A stretch of DNA of 64,000 bases, taken from positions 1-64,000 of the forward strand of contig NZ_BSEJ01000008.1 of assembly GCF_027921765.1 (NCBI RefSeq). The letters are read 5' to 3'. The position numbers and the translations under genes are program-made. Shown here piece by piece: positions 43,770-52,729 of this stretch. The notes below the pieces were generated by a model, which saw only the letters and a list, made by a program, of their open reading frames with translations, was not told where the DNA came from and did no database searches. Source of the DNA: Microbacterium barkeri (GTDB taxonomy: Bacteria > Actinomycetota > Actinomycetes > Actinomycetales > Microbacteriaceae). Numbering within the stretch: position 1 is the stretch's first letter; every line of letters starts with the position of its first letter.

Positions 43770-45014
43770 ATGACGATCACCGCCCCGCTCGACCCGCCCG
43801 CCCGCCTCCTCATGGGCCCCGGCCCCATCTCGGCGTATCCGCGCGTCCTGCGCGCGATGTCGGCGCAGCTCGTCGGGCAGTACGACCCGTTCATGACCGC
43901 GACGATGCGCGAGACGCAGGAGCTCTACCGTCGCGTGTGGGCGACGCGGAACGACGCGACGCTTCTCGTCGACGGCACCGCGCGCGCCGGCATCGAGGCG
44001 GCGCTCATGTCGCTCATCCGCCCGGGCGACCGGGTGCTCGTGCCGGTCTTCGGGCGGTTCGGGCATCTGCTCGCGGAGATCGCGGAGCGCGCGCTCGCCG
44101 AGGTGCACGTCGTCGAGGTCCCGTGGGGCCACGTGGTGCCGACCTCGCTCATCGAGGAGGCCGTCGCGCGCGTGAAGCCGGCGGTGCTCGCGCTCGTCCA
44201 GGGCGACACCTCCACGACGATGAACCAGCCGCTCGACGAGATCGGCGCGATCTGCGAGCGGCACGGCGCGCTCTTCTACACCGACGCGACGGCCTCGCTC
44301 GGCGGGAACGCGTTCCTCGCCGACGCCTGGGGGGTCGACGCCGCCACCGCGGGGCTCCAGAAGTGCCTCGGCGGGCCCAGCGGCTCGGCGCCGCTCACGC
44401 TCTCGGAGCGCGCTGTGTCGGTCATCCGCTCGCGCTCGCGCGTCGAGGCGGGCATCCGCGAGGACGCCGACGCGAGCGCCGCCGACTTCGTCCGCACGAA
44501 CTACTTCGACCTCGGCATGATCCTCGACTACTGGGGGCCGCGACGCCTCAACCACCACACCGAGGCGACCTCGATGCTCTACGCGGCGCGGGAGTGCGCG
44601 GCCGTGCTCCTCGAGGAGGGGCGCGAGGCGGTGATCGAGCGGCACCGGCTGGCGGGTGCCGCGATGCTCGCAGGGGTCCGCGGTCTCGGGCTGGGCGTCT
44701 TCGGCGATGTCGCGCACCGGATGAACAACGTCGTCGCGGTCGAGGTCCCGGATGGCGTGCCGGCGGACGCCGTGCGCGAGGCGCTGCTCGACGACTTCGG
44801 CGTCGAGATCGGCACGTCGTTCGGGCCGCTGCACGGCCGGGTCTGGCGGATCGGCACGATGGGCTACAACGCGCGCAAGGACGCGGTGCTCGTCACGCTC
44901 GCGGCGCTCGAGGCGGTCCTGCGCCGCTTCGGCGTCGCCGTCGCTGCGGGCGGCGGGGTCGAGGCGGCCGGCGACGTCTTCCGCGCCGCGGTGCGCGAGG
45001 AGGTGCTCGCATGA
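43770..45014 (+). CDS. pucG: (S)-Ureidoglycine-glyoxylate aminotransferase (PucG-like)
   Basis: A 414-residue class V aminotransferase. LLMGPGPISAYPRVLRAMSAQLVGQYDP is the PucG/AGXT-type opening, DATASLGG holds the Asp that pairs with the pyridine nitrogen, and AGLQKCLGGPSGSAP the PLP-binding Lys near residue 203. In the allantoin context it would transfer the amino group of ureidoglycine to glyoxylate, giving oxalurate and glycine. Alanine-glyoxylate aminotransferase is the alternative, but every neighbour is a ureide gene. It has its own ATG 46 bases after the amidase gene. Confidence 0.87.
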   Translation: MTITAPLDPPARLLMGPGPISAYPRVLRAMSAQLVGQYDPFMTATMRETQELYRRVWATRNDATLLVDGTARAGIEAALMSLIRPGDRVLVPVFGRFGHLLAEIAERALAEVHVVEVPWGHVVPTSLIEEAVARVKPAVLALVQGDTSTTMNQPLDEIGAICERHGALFYTDATASLGGNAFLADAWGVDAATAGLQKCLGGPSGSAPLTLSERAVSVIRSRSRVEAGIREDADASAADFVRTNYFDLGMILDYWGPRRLNHHTEATSMLYAARECAAVLLEEGREAVIERHRLAGAAMLAGVRGLGLGVFGDVAHRMNNVVAVEVPDGVPADAVREALLDDFGVEIGTSFGPLHGRVWRIGTMGYNARKDAVLVTLAALEAVLRRFGVAVAAGGGVEAAGDVFRAAVREEVLA

Positions 45015-46303
45015 TCGCCTCGCGACTCGCGCTCTCGACCGAGCAGATCGACGCGGCTGCCCGCCGCGTCATGGCGCGCTGCGAGGAGCTCGCGCGGATC
45101 AGCGCCGACAGCGGAGCCATCACGCGCGTGTACCTCTCGCCCGAGCACGCGCGGGTGAACGCGCTCGCCGACGCGTGGATGCGCGAGGTCGGGATGACCA
45201 CCCGGCAGGACGCCGCGGGCAATCAGCTCGGGCTCCTCCCCGCGGCCGATCCCGACGCGCCCGTGCTCATGCTCGGCTCGCATCTCGACACCGTGATCGA
45301 CGCGGGGCGCTTCGACGGCATCGTCGGCGTGCTCATGGCGATCGAGGTCGTGCGCATCCTCCGGGTCGCGTCGGCGGACGGCGGGTGGCGGTCGCCGTTC
45401 CCGTTCGGGATCGAGGTGGCGGCGTTCGCCGACGAGGAGGGCACGCGCTTCGGACGCGCGCTGCTCGGGTCGTCGGCCGTCGCGGGCACCTGGGACGACG
45501 CCTGGTGGGATCTGGAGGACGCCGACGGGATCACGCTCCGCGACGCGCACCGCGCCTTCGGACTGGACGCGGCCGCCATCCGCGACGCCGCACGCGCCCC
45601 CGGGCAGCTCGTCGGCTACCTCGAGGCGCACATCGAGCAGGGGCCCGAGCTCGATCGGCGCGACGAGCCGCTCGCCGTGGTGTCGTCGATCGCCTCGGCG
45701 CGGCGGTTCCAGGTGGTCGTCGAGGGCGAGGCCCGTCACGCGGGCGGCACGCCCTACGACATGCGGCGCGACGCCCTCCTCGGAGCCAGCGAGGCGGCTC
45801 TCGCTGTCGAGCGCATCTGCTCATCGGAGCACCACATCATCGGCACCGTCGGGCAGCTCGAGGCGTTCCCGGGGGCGGTGAACGTCATCCCCGGCGAGAC
45901 GCGGATGAGCATCGACCTGCGCGGCGAGTTCGACGGCGCGCGCGACCGCGTGTGGGAGCGGATCTCCCGCGAGCTCGACGAGATCATGGGCAGGCGACGG
46001 CTCAGCTGGCACGCGCGCGAGGTGCACAGCGCCCCCGCGCTCTTCTGCGCACCGCTTCTGCAGGACGTCGTGCGCGAGGGCATCCGCGCGAGCGTCGCGA
46101 GCGCCGAGCCGGCGTCGCTGTTCAGCCCGGCCGGGCACGACGGGATGACGCTGGGCGCGCTGACGGATGTCGGGATGCTCTTCCTGCGCAATGCGGACGG
46201 CATCAGCCACCATCCGGCCGAGTCCGTCCTCGGCGGCGACGTCGCGCTCGGCATCCGCGCGCTCGCGGAGGCCGTCGCGCACCGCGGCGCCGAGCCGAGC
46301 TGA
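45011..46303 (+). CDS. allC: Allantoate amidohydrolase (AllC-like, M20 family)
   Basis: A 430-residue dinuclear-metal amidohydrolase that turns allantoate into ureidoglycine, CO2 and ammonia. GSHLDTVIDAGRFDG, AFADEEGTRFGRALLGS and GYLEAHIEQGPEL carry the metal-binding His, Asp and Glu residues, with His also in ISHHPAE near the end. ARHAGGTPYDMRRDAL is the dimerisation/substrate His-Arg motif of the AllC/HyuC/beta-ureidopropionase group. Because N-carbamoyl amino acid hydrolases look similar, context decides. ATG overlaps the pucG stop by 4 bases; last gene of the operon. Confidence 0.88.
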   Translation: MIASRLALSTEQIDAAARRVMARCEELARISADSGAITRVYLSPEHARVNALADAWMREVGMTTRQDAAGNQLGLLPAADPDAPVLMLGSHLDTVIDAGRFDGIVGVLMAIEVVRILRVASADGGWRSPFPFGIEVAAFADEEGTRFGRALLGSSAVAGTWDDAWWDLEDADGITLRDAHRAFGLDAAAIRDAARAPGQLVGYLEAHIEQGPELDRRDEPLAVVSSIASARRFQVVVEGEARHAGGTPYDMRRDALLGASEAALAVERICSSEHHIIGTVGQLEAFPGAVNVIPGETRMSIDLRGEFDGARDRVWERISRELDEIMGRRRLSWHAREVHSAPALFCAPLLQDVVREGIRASVASAEPASLFSPAGHDGMTLGALTDVGMLFLRNADGISHHPAESVLGGDVALGIRALAEAVAHRGAEPS

Positions 46304-46318
46304 CCGGCGTCCTGCCGC

Positions 46319-46371
46319 GTAACACCGGCGCAACAGGCGCGCACGTCGGCGAAATCTGAGGCCCGTACTGT
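46319..46371 (+). promoter_or_regulatory. Double GlnR-like box plus -10 of the ABC importer operon
   Basis: GTAAC-N6-GCAAC (46319-46334) is followed by CGCAC-N6-GAAAT (46340-46355). The second ends exactly 10 nt before TACTGT (46366-46371). The first box lies one further repeat upstream. The start codon at 46408 leaves a short leader. Confidence 0.55.
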
Positions 46372-46407
46372 CGCCGAGTACTCACCCGAGAGCACCACCA
46401 CCTGCAG

Positions 46408-47478
46408 ATGGAGACCCGCATGCCCGCTTCATCCCTTCGTGCCCGGCTCGGCGCATCCGCCGCGGTCGTCGCCCTGTCATCGCTCGTGCTCGCCGGATGC
46501 GCGGGCGAGCCCGCCGACGGCGCCGCCGGCGACGGCGAGAGCTTCGGCGAGATCTCGCTGCAGCTCAGCTGGATCCTCAACGAGGAGTTCGCGGGCGAGT
46601 ACATCGCCGACAGCGAGGGCTACTACGAGGACGCCGGCTTCGACGCCGTGAACCTCGTGCCCGGCCCCTCGACCGGCACCGCCGAGCTGCTGAGCGGAAG
46701 CGTCGACATCGCGCTGAGCGACTCCGCCGCGGTCGGCACGGTCATCGCGAACGAGGGCGCCCCGCTCAAGATCATCGGCGCGACCTTCCAGGCCAACCCG
46801 TTCACGGTGCTCTCCCTCGCCGACGGCGGGAACATCGCCACGCCGGCCGACCTCGTCGGGAAGCGGATCGGCGTGCAGGACTCGAACACGTCGCTCTTCC
46901 AGGCGCTCCTCGCGGCCAACGGCATCGACCCCGCCGACGTCGAGGTCGTGCCGGTCCAGTACGATCCCGCGCCCCTCGTGAACGGGGAGGTCGACGGGTT
47001 CATCGCCTACCTCACGAACGAGGCCATCACGCTCGACCTCGCGGGGCTCGACACGGTCAACCTCGCCTTCGCCGACAACGGCCTGCCGTTCGTGGCGGAG
47101 ACGGTCACCGTCACGGACGAGACGATCGAGACCGAGCGCGAGATGCTCAAGGCGTTCCTGGTCGCCGAGATCCGCGGCTGGACCGACGCGCTCGCCGACC
47201 CGCAGCGCGGCGCCGACCTCGCGATGGAGGAGTACGGCACCGATCTCGACCTCGACCCGGAGAAGACGCTCGCGGGCTCCGAGGCGCAGAACGCGCTGGT
47301 CGTCTCGGCGGACACCGAGGAGAGCGGCCTGTTCACGATCAGCGAGGAGCTCCAGGAGCGCACGATCGCGAGCCTTGCGGGGGCGGGCATCGACGTCACC
47401 GCCGAGGAGCTGTTCGACATGAGCCTCCTCGCCGAGGTCTACGAGGAGAACCCCGACCTCGTGGCGTACGCCGGCTGA
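46408..47478 (+). CDS. ABC transporter substrate-binding lipoprotein (NMT1/SsuA/ThiY-like)
   Basis: A 356-residue exported binding protein with signal ending VLAGC (Cys31). [20 protein letters not shown] is the start of the NMT1/SsuA-like fold, [20 protein letters not shown] the ligand-cleft region and [20 protein letters not shown] the conserved hinge. The family binds small organics such as taurine, nitrate, thiamine precursors or nucleobases. Placed directly after the allantoin operon and before a purine deaminase, a purine or ureide ligand is likely (inference). ATG 46408 and 46420 are both possible starts. Confidence 0.82.
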   Translation: METRMPASSLRARLGASAAVVALSSLVLAGCAGEPADGAAGDGESFGEISLQLSWILNEEFAGEYIADSEGYYEDAGFDAVNLVPGPSTGTAELLSGSVDIALSDSAAVGTVIANEGAPLKIIGATFQANPFTVLSLADGGNIATPADLVGKRIGVQDSNTSLFQALLAANGIDPADVEVVPVQYDPAPLVNGEVDGFIAYLTNEAITLDLAGLDTVNLAFADNGLPFVAETVTVTDETIETEREMLKAFLVAEIRGWTDALADPQRGADLAMEEYGTDLDLDPEKTLAGSEAQNALVVSADTEESGLFTISEELQERTIASLAGAGIDVTAEELFDMSLLAEVYEENPDLVAYAG

Positions 47479-47489
47479 GCGCAGCCCCC

Positions 47490-47512
47490 GGGCCGGCCGA
47501 CCCGGCCGGCCC
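47490..47512. terminator. Hairpin between binding-protein and ATPase genes
   Basis: GGGCCGGCCG (47490-47499), a 3-nt loop and CGGCCGGCCC form a 10-bp perfect stem 12 bases after the binding-protein stop. A partial terminator or RNA stabiliser here would explain excess binding protein over the membrane components, a common arrangement. Confidence 0.6.
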
Positions 47513-47545
47513 GTTCCCGGTATCCCGACAACCCAAGGAGCACAC

Positions 47546-48358
47546 GTGACCGACACGGCCATCCCCGCGATCCCCGCGTCGACGGCGGGGACCGGGCTGC
47601 AGATCACGGGGCTGAACAAGGTGTTCCGCTCGGGGCGCCGCAGCGTCGTGGCTCTGCAGGACACCGACCTGCACACCGATCGGGGAGCGTTCCTCTCGCT
47701 CCTCGGACCGTCCGGGTGCGGCAAGTCGACCATCCTGCGGATCCTCGCGGGCCTCGAGGAGCCCACGAGCGGCACGATCCTCGTCGACGGACGCAGCCCA
47801 GAGGACCTGCGCCGCGAGAACCGACTGGGCATCGCGTTCCAGGACGCGGCGCTGCTGCCGTGGCGCAGCGTGCAGGCCAACATCCAGCTGCCGTTCGAGG
47901 TGGCCGGCCGGGCTGTCGACAGGGACTACGTGCGCGAGCTCATCGATCTCGTCGGCCTCACCGGCTTCGAGAAGGCGCGCCCCGCGCAGCTCTCCGGCGG
48001 GATGCGCCAGCGCGTCTCGATCGCGCGCTCGCTCGTCCTGAAGCCCGACGTGCTGCTGTTCGACGAGCCCTTCGGCGCGCTCGACGACATGACGCGGCAG
48101 CGGCTCAACCTCGAGCTGCTGCGCATCTGGACCGAGAAGCCCGCGACGACCCTGCTCGTGACGCACGGCATCTCGGAGGCGATCTTCCTCAGCGACAAGG
48201 TCGCGGTGATGAGCCCTCGGCCCGGCCGCGTCAAGGCGGTCATGGACATCGACCTGCCGCGGCCGCGCACCCCCGAGCTCATGCGCACGCCCGAGTTCCA
48301 CGCGTACGTCGACCAGGCATCGGAGCTCCTGTTCGGAGGGGGCGACGATGAGCGCTGA
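47546..48358 (+). CDS. ABC transporter ATP-binding protein (SsuB/TauB-like)
   Basis: A 270-residue ATPase with Walker [10 protein letters not shown] (residues 54-62), Q-loop in [13 protein letters not shown], signature [15 protein letters not shown] and Walker [14 protein letters not shown], then the switch His in [11 protein letters not shown]. It energises the two following permeases. GTG 47546 follows CAAGGAGCACAC. It overlaps the next gene. Confidence 0.93.
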   Translation: MTDTAIPAIPASTAGTGLQITGLNKVFRSGRRSVVALQDTDLHTDRGAFLSLLGPSGCGKSTILRILAGLEEPTSGTILVDGRSPEDLRRENRLGIAFQDAALLPWRSVQANIQLPFEVAGRAVDRDYVRELIDLVGLTGFEKARPAQLSGGMRQRVSIARSLVLKPDVLLFDEPFGALDDMTRQRLNLELLRIWTEKPATTLLVTHGISEAIFLSDKVAVMSPRPGRVKAVMDIDLPRPRTPELMRTPEFHAYVDQASELLFGGGDDER

Positions 48359-49232
48359 CGGGGTGGGCGGCGGCTCGGGCGACGCGCTCGCGGCGGTTGC
48401 GGCCCAGGCCCCGGACGGACGCGGCGCGCGCATCGCGTGGGAGGACGTGCGCCTCCCGTCCTGGCTCGTCGGCGCGATCGGGCTGGTGGGCGTGGTCATC
48501 GCATGGTGGGTGCTCGCCGAGACCGCGCTCGCCGGCGTGGGCGCCGGCGTCCGCGCCGTCCCCACGCCGCCGGAGGTCGTGGTCGGCATCGTCTCGGCGG
48601 GATGGGACTTCTACGCGCGCAACTTCGCGGTCACCCTCGCCGAGGCCGGCATCGGGTACCTGTGGGGCAACGCCATCGCCCTCGTGCTCTCGGCCGCGGT
48701 GCTCGTCGTGCCGCGCCTCGAGGGCCTCGTGATGCAGCTCGCGATCCTGACCTACTGCATCCCGATCGTCGCGATCGGCATCGTGCTCGTCGTCATCATC
48801 CCGGTGCCCCCTGCGGGGCAGCCGGCGGGCAACGCCGTGTTCCTCGCGGCGCTGTCGGTGTTCTTCACGACCGTCGTGAGCACGCTGCTCGGCCTCAAGG
48901 CCGCCGACCGCTCCGCTCTCGACGTCGTGACCGTCTACGGCGGCTCGCGTCTGATGCAGCTGCGCAAGGTCCGCATCGTCGCGGCGCTGCCATCCGTCCT
49001 GAACGCCCTCCAGGTCGCCGTGCCGGCCGCCTTTCTCGGCGCGGTGCTCGGAGAGTTCTTCGGCAAGGTGCAGTCCGGCGTCGGCCCGGCGATGATCGCC
49101 GCCCAGCAGGGCCTCGACGCGCCGCGCGTGTGGGGCCTCGCGCTCGTGTCGGGTCTCGTCGCGCTCGCCGGATTCGCGCTCCTCGGCGCCGTGGCGCGTC
49201 TCGTCGCGCCCTGGGCGAAGGGCGCGGCATGA
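48348..49232 (+). CDS. ABC transporter permease 1 (SsuC/TauC-like)
   Basis: A 294-residue permease with about six helices after a 35-residue soluble N-terminus. The EAA loop reads [39 protein letters not shown]. SsuC-type importers often have one homodimeric permease; here a second, different permease follows, so the pore is probably a heterodimer. ATG overlaps the ATPase stop by 11 bases. Confidence 0.9.
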   Translation: MSADGVGGGSGDALAAVAAQAPDGRGARIAWEDVRLPSWLVGAIGLVGVVIAWWVLAETALAGVGAGVRAVPTPPEVVVGIVSAGWDFYARNFAVTLAEAGIGYLWGNAIALVLSAAVLVVPRLEGLVMQLAILTYCIPIVAIGIVLVVIIPVPPAGQPAGNAVFLAALSVFFTTVVSTLLGLKAADRSALDVVTVYGGSRLMQLRKVRIVAALPSVLNALQVAVPAAFLGAVLGEFFGKVQSGVGPAMIAAQQGLDAPRVWGLALVSGLVALAGFALLGAVARLVAPWAKGAA

Positions 49233-50065
49233 GCGCGGGAGGCGCCGCGGCGGACATCCGGCGCGAGGCGCGCAGGGCCACCCTCCGCGCGCTCGGATCG
49301 AGTCTCGCGACCTTCGGCCTCACGCTCGCGGCGGTGCTCGTCCTCTGGCAGGGCCTGCTGTGGGCGACGGGCGTCTCGCCCTACGTGGGGAAGGGGCCGC
49401 TCGACGTCTGGACCTTCCTCGTCGCGGCACCCGAGGCGGCGGAGAACCGTGCGCTGCTGATGGGCCAGCTCGTCACCACGCTCCAGGACGCCGCGATCGG
49501 GTTCGTCGCGGGGCTCGTCGTCGCGCTGCTCGTCGCGATCGGGTTCCAGCTGAGCCGGGGGCTCGAGCACGCGCTCATGCCGCTCGCGATGCTGCTGCGC
49601 TCGGTGCCGCTCGTGGCGATGGCGCCCGTCATCATCCTCCTGTTCGGGCGCAGCGCGGCCACCGTCGCGGTGATCGGCGGCATCGTCGTGCTGTTCCCGG
49701 CGCTCGTCAACATCGTGTTCGGGCTGCGGCAGGTCTCTCCGCAGATGAGCGACGTCATCCACGTCTACGGCGGATCGGCGTGGACGGCCCTGCGGAAGGT
49801 CGCGCTGCCGAGCGCGCTGCCCTCGCTCCTCGCCGCCGTGCGGATCTCGGTGCCGGGGGCCATCACGGGCGCGCTGCTGGCCGAATGGCTCGCGGTAGGC
49901 GGCGGGATCGGCGGAGCCGTGGGCGCGTACAGCTCGCAGGCGCAGTTCTCCGCCCTGTGGTCGGCGGTCGTGCTCGTCACGGCCGCGGCCCTCGTGATCT
50001 ACAATCTCGTGGCCGTCGTCGAGTCCGTCGTCCTCGCCCGGATGGGCATGGCGGATCGCGCCTGA
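49229..50065 (+). CDS. ABC transporter permease 2 (SsuC/TauC-like)
   Basis: A 278-residue permease; the EAA loop is QMSDVIHVYGGSAWTALRKVALPSALPSLLAAVRISVPGA. It overlaps permease 1 by 4 bases and shows the usual helix pattern with MLLRSVPLVAMAPVIILLFG before the loop. It completes the importer. Confidence 0.9.
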   Translation: MSAGGAAADIRREARRATLRALGSSLATFGLTLAAVLVLWQGLLWATGVSPYVGKGPLDVWTFLVAAPEAAENRALLMGQLVTTLQDAAIGFVAGLVVALLVAIGFQLSRGLEHALMPLAMLLRSVPLVAMAPVIILLFGRSAATVAVIGGIVVLFPALVNIVFGLRQVSPQMSDVIHVYGGSAWTALRKVALPSALPSLLAAVRISVPGAITGALLAEWLAVGGGIGGAVGAYSSQAQFSALWSAVVLVTAAALVIYNLVAVVESVVLARMGMADRA

Positions 50066-50085
50066 GCTCGCATCGAAGGGAACCC

Positions 50086-51120
50086 ATGACCACCGACCTC
50101 CGCGCGTTCGCGCGCGCCATGCCGAAGGCCGAGCTGCACCTCCACCTCGAAGGGACCCTCGAGCCGGAGCTGAAGTTCGCGCTCGCCGCCCGCAACGGCA
50201 TCGCGCTCGCCGAGAAGACCGTCGAGGACGTCGTCGCCAGCTACGACTTCACCGATCTGACGAGCTTCCTCGCCGTGTACTACCCCGCGATGACCGTGCT
50301 GCAGACCGCCGACGACTTCCACGATCTCGCGTGGGCGTACCTCCAGAAGGCGAGGGAGCAGGGCGTCGTCCACGTCGAGATGTTCTTCGACCCGCAGGCG
50401 CACACGAGCCGAGGGGTGCCGTTCGCGGACGTCATCGCCGGCTACCGCCGTGCGGTCGTGCGCGCGCAGGATGAGCTCGGCGTCTCGGCCGAGCTCATCC
50501 TCTGCTTCCTCCGCGACTTCACGGCGGAGCACGCGATGTCGACCCTCATGGAGGCGCTGCCCTACCGTGCCTGGATCATCGGGGTCGGACTCGATTCGGA
50601 CGAGCGCGGCAACCCGCCGGCGAAGTTCGCCGAGGTGTTCGCCCGTGCGAAGGCGGAGGGCTTCTTCACGACGATGCACTGCGACATCGACCAGCCCGGC
50701 TCGATCGAGCACATCCGCCAGGTGATCGAGGAGATCGGCGTCGACCGCATCGACCACGGCACGAACATCGTCGAGGACCCGGCGCTCGTCGCCGTCGCCC
50801 GCGAGCGCGGGCTCGGCTTCACGACCTGCCCCGTGTCGAACTCGTTCGTGACCGAGGAGATGAAGGCGGACGAGATCGTCCAGCTCCTGCGCGAGGGCGT
50901 GCGGGTGACGGTCAACTCCGACGATCCGGCCTATTTCGGCGGCTACGTCGCGGACAACTACATCGCCCTCGCGGAGCACGCGGATCTCTCCGCCGCCGAC
51001 CTCGCCCGGCTCGCGATCAACTCCTTCGAGGCCGCGTGGCTCACGCCCGCGCGCCGCGCGGCCTACATCGCATCGGTCGTCGACTGCGCGCAGGCGCACG
51101 GCGTGCCGCTGCCGGAGTGA
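50086..51120 (+). CDS. Adenine-deaminase-like member of the adenosine deaminase family
   Basis: A 344-residue metal-dependent deaminase with MPKAELHLHLEGTLEPEL (His18, His20), HVEMFFDPQAHTSRG, GLDSDERGNPPAKF and VTVNSDDPAYFGGYV. These stretches match bacterial adenine aminohydrolases more closely than adenosine deaminases. One key change: where the family has a metal-ligand His followed by a catalytic Glu (HAGE), this protein reads TTMHCDIDQPGS, leaving no Glu at that spot. Either Asp takes over or the substrate differs, for example an N6-substituted adenine (inference). It follows the importer by 20 bases with GAAGGGAACCC before ATG, so the importer may deliver its substrate. Confidence 0.78.
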   Translation: MTTDLRAFARAMPKAELHLHLEGTLEPELKFALAARNGIALAEKTVEDVVASYDFTDLTSFLAVYYPAMTVLQTADDFHDLAWAYLQKAREQGVVHVEMFFDPQAHTSRGVPFADVIAGYRRAVVRAQDELGVSAELILCFLRDFTAEHAMSTLMEALPYRAWIIGVGLDSDERGNPPAKFAEVFARAKAEGFFTTMHCDIDQPGSIEHIRQVIEEIGVDRIDHGTNIVEDPALVAVARERGLGFTTCPVSNSFVTEEMKADEIVQLLREGVRVTVNSDDPAYFGGYVADNYIALAEHADLSAADLARLAINSFEAAWLTPARRAAYIASVVDCAQAHGVPLPE

Positions 51121-51123
51121 GCG

Positions 51124-52560
51124 CTACGCCCCGAGCAGCGCCCGGATCGGCTCGATCGTGAAGTACACGACGAAGAGCGCGCCGACGAGCCACATGAGCC
51201 AGTGCACGTCGCCGACCTTGCCGCGGGCGAGCTTCACGATGATGTAGGCGATGAAGCCCGCGCCGATGCCGTCGGCGATCGAGTACGTGAACGGCATGAT
51301 GACGATCGTGAGGAAGGCCGGCAGGGCGACCTCGATGTTCTTCCAGTCGATGCCGGCGACCTGCGTGAGCATGAGGAAGCCGACGAGCACGAGCGCGGGG
51401 GCTGCGGCCTCGTAGGGCACGAGCGCGACGAGCGGCGCGAAGAGGGTCGAGAGCAGGAACGCGATGCCGGTGACGACCGACGCGAGGCCGGTTCGCGCGC
51501 CGTCGCCGACCCCCGCGGTCGACTCGACGAAGGCGGTGTTCGAGGACACCGAGCCCACGCCGCCCGCGACGGCGCCGAGCGAGTCGACGATGAGGATCTG
51601 CTTCGTGCGCGGCGGGTTGCCGTTCGCGTCGAGCAGCTTCGCCTCGGCGCCGATCGCGACCATCGTGCCCATGGTGTCGAAGAAGTCGGCGAGCAGCAGC
51701 GTGAAGACGAGCAGCACGAGGGTGACGATGCCGATGCTCTGCACCGAGCCGAGCAGGTTGAACTGCCCGATGAGGGAGAAGTCGGGCACGGCGATGACGC
51801 CCGAGAACGTCGGGGGCGAGTTGAAGCCGCCGGGGTTCTCGTCGCCGCGCGCGCCGATGTGGAGGGTGTTCTCGAGGAGGATCGCGAGCGCGGTCGCGAC
51901 GAGGATCGAGATGAGGATGGCGCCCTTCACCCGGCGCGCGTGCAGGACGATCGCGAGGACGAGCCCCACGACGAAGACGAGGATCGGCCACGTGCCGAGG
52001 TTGCCGAGGGCGAGGATGGTCGCGCCGTCGCCGGTCACGAAGCCCGCGTTCGCGAGGCCGATGAGCGTGATGAACAGGCCGATGCCCGCCCCGATCGCGG
52101 TCTTCAGCGGCGTCGGGACGGCTCGGAAGACGGCCTCGCGGAACCCGGTGAGCACGAGGAGCAGGATGAGCAGGCCCTCGATCACGATGACGCCCATCGC
52201 GTCGGCCCAGGTCACGCCAGGGATCGCGGCGATCGAGTAGGTCACGACCGCGTTGAGGCCGAGGCCCGCCGCCATCGCGAGCGGGAAGTTCGCCACGACG
52301 CCCATGAGGATCGACATGATGCCCGCGATGAGAGCGGTCGCCGACGCGATCATGCTGAGGTTCGGAGCGTCGCCGCCGCCGAGGAACTCTCCCGTGCCAT
52401 CCGCCGACGTGCCGATGATGAGCGGGTTCAGCACGACGATGTACGACATCGCGAAGAAGGTGACGAGGCCGCCGCGGATCTCGGTGCCGACGGTCGAGCC
52501 GCGCTCGGTGATGCGGAAGAAGCGGTCGAGGGCGCCGCGGGGCGCAGGGGTGCTCATCAT
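51124..52560 (-). CDS. NCS2-family purine permease (AzgA/PbuG/GhxP-like)
   Basis: A 478-residue permease. DRFFRITERGSTVGTEIRGGLVTFFAMSYIVVLNPLII is the AzgA-type opening, LAMAAGLGLNAVVTYS and LLLADFFDTMGTMVAIG are the conserved helix 3 and 8 regions, and GSVSSNTAFVESTAGVGDGARTGLASVVTG the helix 9-10 segment. This branch imports adenine, guanine or hypoxanthine rather than xanthine/urate. It is convergent with the deaminase gene (3 bases apart). Start MMST at 52560 is taken; the second Met is equally possible. Confidence 0.9.
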   Translation of the reverse strand: MMSTPAPRGALDRFFRITERGSTVGTEIRGGLVTFFAMSYIVVLNPLIIGTSADGTGEFLGGGDAPNLSMIASATALIAGIMSILMGVVANFPLAMAAGLGLNAVVTYSIAAIPGVTWADAMGVIVIEGLLILLLVLTGFREAVFRAVPTPLKTAIGAGIGLFITLIGLANAGFVTGDGATILALGNLGTWPILVFVVGLVLAIVLHARRVKGAILISILVATALAILLENTLHIGARGDENPGGFNSPPTFSGVIAVPDFSLIGQFNLLGSVQSIGIVTLVLLVFTLLLADFFDTMGTMVAIGAEAKLLDANGNPPRTKQILIVDSLGAVAGGVGSVSSNTAFVESTAGVGDGARTGLASVVTGIAFLLSTLFAPLVALVPYEAAAPALVLVGFLMLTQVAGIDWKNIEVALPAFLTIVIMPFTYSIADGIGAGFIAYIIVKLARGKVGDVHWLMWLVGALFVVYFTIEPIRALLGA

Positions 52561-52647
52561 AGGGTCATCGTTCCATCGGGGTGAGGGGTGGAGCCGCACG
52601 GGTCACGGGTTCAGGATGGCAGTTGCGGGCTGCGCGCGCATCGACCC

Positions 52648-52664
52648 GCCTGTCTTCGACAGGC
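52648..52664. promoter_or_regulatory. 17-bp palindrome in the permease/SDR divergent region
   Basis: GCCTGTC-TTC-GACAGGC lies 1 nt upstream of a TAGTCT (52666-52671) that could be the -10 of the SDR gene. Position and symmetry suggest an operator; a hairpin is also possible. Confidence 0.45.
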
Positions 52665-52729
52665 GTAGTCTAGATGTCAGGGTTCATGCAAAGGCATGGA
52701 TCTTCGCGCAGGAGATCGAAGGGAACATT

